64,000 nucleotides of DNA from Beaufortia kweichowensis (taxonomy: Eukaryota > Chordata > Actinopteri > Cypriniformes > Gastromyzontidae): positions 18,579,795-18,643,794 of the forward strand of contig CM032795.1 in the NCBI GenBank assembly GCA_019155185.1. The letters run 5' to 3'. Of the stretch, positions 57,501 to 64,000 are shown piece by piece. The notes beneath the pieces were generated by a model that was not told the origin of the DNA, ran no database searches, and saw only the letters and a list, made by a program, of their open reading frames with translations. A program made the translations under genes and the position numbers. Position 1 is the first letter of the stretch. Each line of letters opens with the position of its first letter.

Positions 57501-60500
57501 CAATTTACTGCCAATCACACTTCAAGAGAAGACCTCCAAAACCTAAATTTAACCTCTTCTTGAAACCTACAGGGGTTCATACCAAAGCTGAATGTATTCA
57601 TCAAGGATATCTTGCCCAGACGAAAATCCTATTGCTTATAGTTTGCTCTTGTATATCTCAGGAGACTTACTAAAGGTCTTAGTTATGCTTTAATCAAGGC
57701 AAAGCCAAGATGATTTTACTTATAAATTTAAGGCCGGAAAACATTTTTTTGTATTGTAGTTCACATTATTTGATGCTGAAAGGATCTGATGAGAAACATT
57801 CAAATTGAAATCATATGGAAAGGAGACTTCTGCAGTTTCCATTTGCTTTGATTTAATCTAATTCTCGACAAGACGAAACTAAATACAGAGAGACTAAAGA
57901 AAAAATTGTTCTACAATGTATTAACAATCTACAATGCATTCCAAAATGTATATTGACTTCTACAGTATAATGTACAAAGCTGGACTAGGTTTATACCTGT
58001 CTATCTTTTCCACACCTATTTCAACTCCGTGCCCCCTCACACATAAGAGAGGCGCTGAGGTCTACCTCTAAATTGCTCTTCATAGTTGAGATCCACTCCT
58101 GGGACCCTCTTATCCGGTTTCTCCCCAGCGAGGCAACACATCAGTGGGGTTCAGCGTCCCACTCTGCCAGCTGCTCTCCAGCGTGGTGCTAAAATAACAA
58201 CCACTCTGGGTCTGAATGGGGCCATTTGAGAGGAGGCTGTTAAGAGGCTATCCTGAGTTCGGCGCAAGAGAGAACAGATGCCTGTTTGATTAATAAAGGA
58301 CCACACAGACTGGGATTTCAAAATGTTTTCCTCTCCTTCTCTTTTCAGCGACGAGAGGCTCATGCCGTGCTGTATTTGCAAGTGTCTTAGCATAGCTCAA
58401 AACGATTAATGACCGTCTGAACGTAAAATACGGATCTTAGCTCAACATCTTTCACTGAAGAGCATCCCTCTGTGGTTTGCTACCATGTGCTGATTTCAGG
58501 GCTAATTAGCTTAACCTCACAAAGCGTCTCAGAGCTGCAGGACTTCGGTGTGATGAATGCCGATGGAAAAACGTGCCTGCGGAGTTAGTTAAGTGCACAG
58601 AAGCCCGTGTTGTATGTACATTTTTTAACAAATGAATGTAAAGACCTGCACAATGTGAATAATACTTTAGCATATGTGACCCTGTTTGTGAAAACCAGGA
58701 TAAAGTGTCAAAATCAAATTATGAGATAACAAGCATCAAAGTTTACGCTATGATCTTTGACATGTCATTACTCAGTCAATATTAAAGATATTAAGGTTAT
58801 ATTTTCACAGAATGTGTTTTAACATTATAAAGGATGATTTTATGCAGGAAAGCGTAAATTACAATTAATTGGGTTTTCACTGGCAGAGTTACATATCACA
58901 TACCACAACCACATTTGTTTGTATCTAGATCCTCTGAATTTGAACAAGCATGGAAGTGTCTTCATATTGTGCCTGGTCATGGAATCCTGTTCATTTAACC
59001 TCTTTCCTGTGCTCGGCCACAGGATTCCGGTCTTTGTAGGATCCTTCTGAACTGGTTCCCGAAATGTCGAATCCATTACAAGCATGTTTGCAATATCCAT
59101 CTAGTCTAGCGATTCGTCTCTGCCAGTGACTGAACATTATCCAAGCTTCATGTTTGGCCACAAGCAACAACCATCTGGCTTTGCTAGCGTGCCTAACAAT
59201 GTTCTCTGCAACTTCAAACACAGGACGCAATGAAACAAAACGCTGAAGATCTCATCCAGGCATCTTCTTCAAATGGGCGATAAAGAACCAAGCGTACACA
59301 TTTGATATTCGCTGCATGTTCTAGCCCTCCTGATAAAAAAAACAGACTCCCTTGCTAAAAAAAGCCACTACCCTGCAGCTAAACTGATAGTTATCCCGTG
59401 CCTAGTGGAAATGATCACACTGGGGATAGTTAAAGGAGCTCCAGCAATCAACTCTTGAAAGCAACCGGTCATTAGCTGGCCCACGAGTGCTAAAATTACT
59501 CTGCGAAAACACTGGCAGACTTCTAAGGAGGCCTGACCTCAACTTTACAAGCTGCACTCCTCACTGTAGGGCTACTAGATCATCTCAAGAGCAGTGCTTC
59601 ATCACAGTCTGGTCTCAGGGCAGCCATGATACAGGGTTAGGATAGTTTTAACAGGCTTGAACTGGCAGTCCCGGGAAAGCTTAATGTGAAGTGCAAGACT
59701 TTTAGTTTTTCTTTATTGAGGATGAAGCTGGGATGGCTGGTCTTAAGCTTTCTATGAAGCATAAGCAACAATGCTGTTTTTATAAATCAAGTAAAAAAAA
59801 TGTTTTTTGCACAAAAGGTTTTGCAAATTTCCAAAAAATTGAATGGTTTACCCATGCCTGCTCCTTACATGCTTATTAGAACATAATTTGTCTAACTTAA
59901 CCTGTTAACTGTCACTGTACCACAGAGTTTTTAATCATTTACTTTATTATTTTATAGATGATTTCTAATCTAATCAAACGTTATATTGATAGAAAGGTCT
60001 AAGACTCAAAAATAAATATTTGACAAATTTTCATAATAATAAACAAAACAAATAAAAGTTAATATTAATGTTATTTAAAAAATAATTAATAATTTTCAAA
60101 TGTTTAAAAATATATTGTAATTCAGATTTGTGCGTTTTTTATATGTATGCAGTTATCAGTTTAATAATGTTTTCAGCCATCAATAAAAGCTACCAATGCT
60201 ACAATGTTAAGCAAAAAATAATAACAAATAGACTTAATTTGCCAACGTAATTTGTCTACAAATAAAAACTCAGTACTCTGTTGAGTTGTTCATTATATGC
60301 ATAAGTATTTCAAAAGGTTAAGTTATATCTCATAAATTATGGACCGACCCCTGTCAAAACAATCTCTACAAATTAAAGCTACTGCAATATCAATACCTCA
60401 TGCACCGTCAGCTTTAATGCACAGCAACTGATATAGCATTTCAGCAAATGGCCAGGCATCAACAAAATCAATACACTACGTGCGGTCGTTCAACCAAATT

Positions 60501-62895
60501 GGAATGAAATGAAAGTGGAAACGAACGTGCCGAGATGTAATATTATTTTCAGAAACCCAGTAAAAAAAAAACTCTTAACTCTTGCCAGTTAAGATAATAG
60601 TTAATTATGGCCCGAGTAGTTATGGCACAGCCCTGCTGCATCTCCACATAAAGAGAAATCACAATGGAATCCTAATATAAAACGTCATAAATATTTAAAA
60701 AATATATATATAATTTATGAAAGAGGTTGGTTGACAGGGTGTGTTTTTCTGTTTGCGCAGAGCAAAACAGCAGGCGGAGGGAAAGAGGTAGATAGCTTTA
60801 GTAATTGCTTTTTCTACCCCTGAAGCGGCTTCCTGCTTTTATCAAAAAGGCAATCTCTGTTAGTAATGGCTCAATTAATAATTAAACACATGTTTTATCT
60901 CTTCCACGTTCTTGCTATTTATTTTCATCTTTCTGACAGCCAGAACTACACAAACAGGGTTAGCGCTATCAATATAGAGAAACATTCATAACGCTCGCTT
61001 TCCAGAAATGAATGCACACGCCGCCAGCCATCCAATACAACAAATGGTCATGCGCTCTGAAACGACGGCGAAAATAATAAAGGCTGTAGATAATAAAGAG
61101 ATATGAATGCCATTCTTCCATTTCAGCTGAAGTTGCAGTTCTGTTTTAGAGCCAAGTGGGAGCTGACGACATTTATGAAACCATCACATTCGGCGAATAG
61201 CTCTCTTGTTGCAAATATCAAAATTGAATATATATAAAAAGCTTTGGCGCATTTGTGTGTAGACAAAGAGCTGAAGTAGTAGAGGGCAAACAGGCACGAA
61301 CAATCAACCAAACAAAAGACAATGACATTCTCTACTCTATTATCAAATGACACACAAGGCAAAACAACTAGCTGAACTGTTGTAAGCACTCAGACAAACG
61401 ATCAAGGATACCTACAATGTTTGCATACAAGATCCACAGATCCAATTCCACCCGTACAGGCTATAGAAACATCTACAATGACTTCAGATTTAATATTAGT
61501 TGCTAATCTGGAAATACCCCCAGTCCATACGCTCTTACTGTCAGCCATCCGGGGGCGACCCTGACTCTTCTCTCTCCGTGCTCTCACAATCCAACAGCTG
61601 CAAAGCTGATTAGCTGGTCAAGGGGTCAACCTCTATTCATTATTTAATGGGCAAGAGGCCACAAACACCGCAGAGCTAAGGTTAGCAATACATCAGCATT
61701 AACCTCAGTGGACTTGAAGGGCCGCATACAAACACTCTGGCATTCTCCATCTCTTCCCCCTAATCCCTTGACCCCTGCTGGCCTCCGCTCATTCCCCCCC
61801 CCTCTACTTTTCACCCGTGCAAGAGGAAAGGGGAGCAAGTGCATTTTACATTCTGAAGGGGTGAAGAGGGAGGGCGTGTGCAGAGGGGGTTTTCTCCGCC
61901 GAGGCGGAGCAGGGAGCAGACTTTTATTGACACGCAGCAAATAGCGGGTAGGAACAAAGGCCACTCAACGGCTATTGAATCGTGGGCCTGCAGACAGAGT
62001 GCTTGATTAGCGATTCGACACGGAGACCCTGAGCCGTGTAGCATATAATGAGTGCTTAGAGAACGACCCTGCGGCTCCCCGGGGACGGCAAGGAGGGCGG
62101 GAGCAGCATCCATCCTCCACGGAATTAAATCGGCCAAATGCTATCAAGAAAATGAAAAACGTGTGACGGCCAGACATAGCTCTTAATCCTGCATTACATA
62201 CGTTGTGATGACAGTGAGCTGTATGGACTGTAAATATTATTCATTACAGATTGGACAGGTAAATTTGCTTTAGTGGGTTAGCGGACTGACTGATTTTTAG
62301 CCACGGTGGATTAAGAGCGAAACCTGCATGGCTGAGGCGCATTATCAATCTGATCTTGTACGGCTGTGGCGATGGCTGTTACCTCCCTCCTATTTTGTTG
62401 CCGTCTCACTCTCTTTCTTCCTTTGTTCTACAGTCTTAATCCAGTATGTGTGGGCCGGTAAGTTTAATGGAAACAATTTATTAAGTCCGGCTTAAAATGC
62501 CATCTGCTGTTAAGCCTTCCAAAGCCGCTAAGCTCCCAGTTTGGCCCGAAGCTGGCGGTGCCTTCCCGCGTACAGTAATGCCCTGTTTAAAATGAGCACA
62601 ACGGGTCAAAATTAATCAGGATTAGCAAACCAGAAATCCACTTCACAAATGGCTTTTCCCCACAATCTTCCTTCCTTATCCCAGCATGCCCCAGGTTTGC
62701 ATGACAGACCTCACAAAATGGGTGCGTTGCTGCTTTACTGATGGGTTAAGCCCCTCCCAACCGCCTCTAACCTTATTGTGCTGCCAGGAGATGTCTCACA
62801 CAGTTTTAGGATGAACAATCACCTAACACAGTTCTGCATTAGCTGCTCACCATCTCATTTAATGAAAAGTAATACACCAAACTGTATCTCTGTCC

Positions 62896-62928
62896 GTATG
62901 GTATAGTCTGTCTGTCTCTATACCATAC
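62896..62928. repeat. Perfect 11-bp inverted repeat (hairpin)
   Basis: GTATGGTATAG and CTATACCATAC flank an 11-nt loop (TCTGTCTGTCT). A second, interlocking complementarity exists: the loop region TCTGTCTGTCTCT pairs with AGAGATAGACAGACA at about 62944-62958. Confidence 0.8.
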
Positions 62929-64000
62929 ATGTGTGGTGTGGTTAGAGATAGACAGACAAGGTTTCTAGGTAGTCGCTTACTAGCACAAGTCAAAAGAGCC
63001 CATTATGGTCTCTAATTGTGTTCCTTGCATCAGCAGGTACTACACTAAGTATTTACAAACACTAGGGACCTTGATTTAGTCTGGTTGTCTAGCTATAAAA
63101 GCTGCATCAGCTAGAATAATCTTATCTCTAATTACGCTAAACGATTGTGTCCAATTTTAAAAACAAATTCAGTATGCCTTCATTTACGTAAAGACAAACC
63201 TGGTATTGCAAACCTATTGTAACTTAAGAACAGCACGACAATTATATAAACATGGATTACGGTAAAACTAAACGTACAGTAAGCCAATACAAAACTCGTA
63301 TGTCACAAAAATCAAATCGAGCACTGGCGCATGCCAAATACGTTCGGAGAAACAAAGACGCATGCATATTTGCGTAAGCAGCACCACATGCGTGGCGAGG
63401 TATTTCCCTGTAATGCAATTCTCTAATGCAAGGTCTGAGCCAAGTGAATGATCGCTCTGCCAGAAGTTCTTCAGGGCAGACCAATTTGGGGATCAGAGCC
63501 GAGCGAGCTTTAGATTGGTCTCGGTGGACGAACTGTAATGGGACACATATGCCACTATGCTCCCAAATCTAGAATAACAGCCCAAAGGAATGCTGCATTC
63601 CATGGAAAAAGGTCTGAAAAACCCGTATTCAACGGCGACAACGGGAGAACAAGGGTAATGATAGAGTCCTCGCTGAGTGCTTTTGAAGCTATTGTAAGAA
63701 GAGTGATTATAGCAACTGGTATAGCAAGTGAAAGGGCATGTGTGCCACAGGGAATTCAAAAATAAATTTAACAACCTTGTTTTACAATTTTGGGCAAACA
63801 CTTAACGTGAGGCCCAAATCTTAGTACGTGAGTTCTGGAAAAGTGAGCCAAAAGCTTCTAGTTGTGACCTAAAATGAGCTGATATATGCCAAACTCTAAC
63901 TACCTGTTACTAAAGTCCAAACTATAACTACAGAGAAAAAAATAGTCCAATCTGGGTGTTTAAGAAAACCTAAATGCATATCAGAAGTCCCTGCAAAATC

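Larger units (their letters stand above)
48445..64000 (-). other. fbrsl1: Large fbrsl1 intron (continues past the window)
   Basis: No further family exon is recognisable in 15.5 kb, consistent with the very large 5' introns known in AUTS2-family genes. Several stretches have balanced, non-repetitive sequence with homeodomain-like TAAT motifs (about 49150-49700, 52070-52500, 53680-53960, 60740-61100, 62150-62680) and may be conserved enhancers. Open frames throughout are short and unsupported. Confidence 0.6.

Noticed and set aside
48445..64000. Search for further 5' fbrsl1 exons (e.g. the SSRERLSDSSA or DSDSDQEEKA blocks of AUTS2)
   Set aside because: None of these blocks was found on the minus strand; they are presumably to the right of the window.

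Overview
The window looks like a piece of a teleost fish chromosome, most likely a cyprinid. Genes are split into many exons with GT..AG introns. There are long CT/AG microsatellites. Several fragments resemble dispersed repeats I know from zebrafish-type genomes, such as elements ending in ACTCACC..GGTGAGT and the TTATCCAAAGCRACTTACA family. Two genes can be identified by protein similarity, and both read on the minus strand. chfr (mitotic-checkpoint E3 ubiquitin ligase) is complete for coding sequence at 18804-26930. fbrsl1 (AUTS2/fibrosin family) occupies 36654-48444 and continues beyond the right edge. Human CHFR and FBRSL1 lie close together on 12q24.33, so the pairing supports both names.

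Layout: 1-5430 is sequence without a recognisable gene, probably an intron or upstream flank. 5431-15083 (+) holds seven coding exons of a type I membrane protein that I cannot name. It has one CUB domain split by a long Ser/Glu-rich insertion, a transmembrane helix and a long cytoplasmic tail. About 15.9-16.1 kb carries convergent poly(A) signals of this gene and chfr. 16-27.85 kb is chfr with 17 coding exons (FHA, RING, Cys-rich region, PBZ zinc finger) and a probable non-coding first exon beside CpG-containing sequence. 28-35.5 kb is intergenic with repeats and some well-balanced, possibly conserved, non-coding DNA. 35.5-48.4 kb is the 3' two-thirds of fbrsl1 with 13 coding exons, including a 24-nt microexon. 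48.4-64 kb appears to be one very large fbrsl1 intron with repeats and candidate regulatory sequence.

The most unusual non-genic structures are two related A/T-rich elements with inverted ends. One (11353-14129) is full of 150-200 bp higher-order tandem units and sits inside a smaller inverted-repeat element in an intron of the CUB gene. The other (19100-20041) lies in the last intron of chfr and separates the first three zinc ligands of the PBZ finger from the fourth. I see no evidence of a gene cluster or defence-type system. The genes are independent chromosomal neighbours, not a pathway. All exon coordinates come from reading splice sites and phase by eye; every junction reported for the three genes keeps the reading frame.
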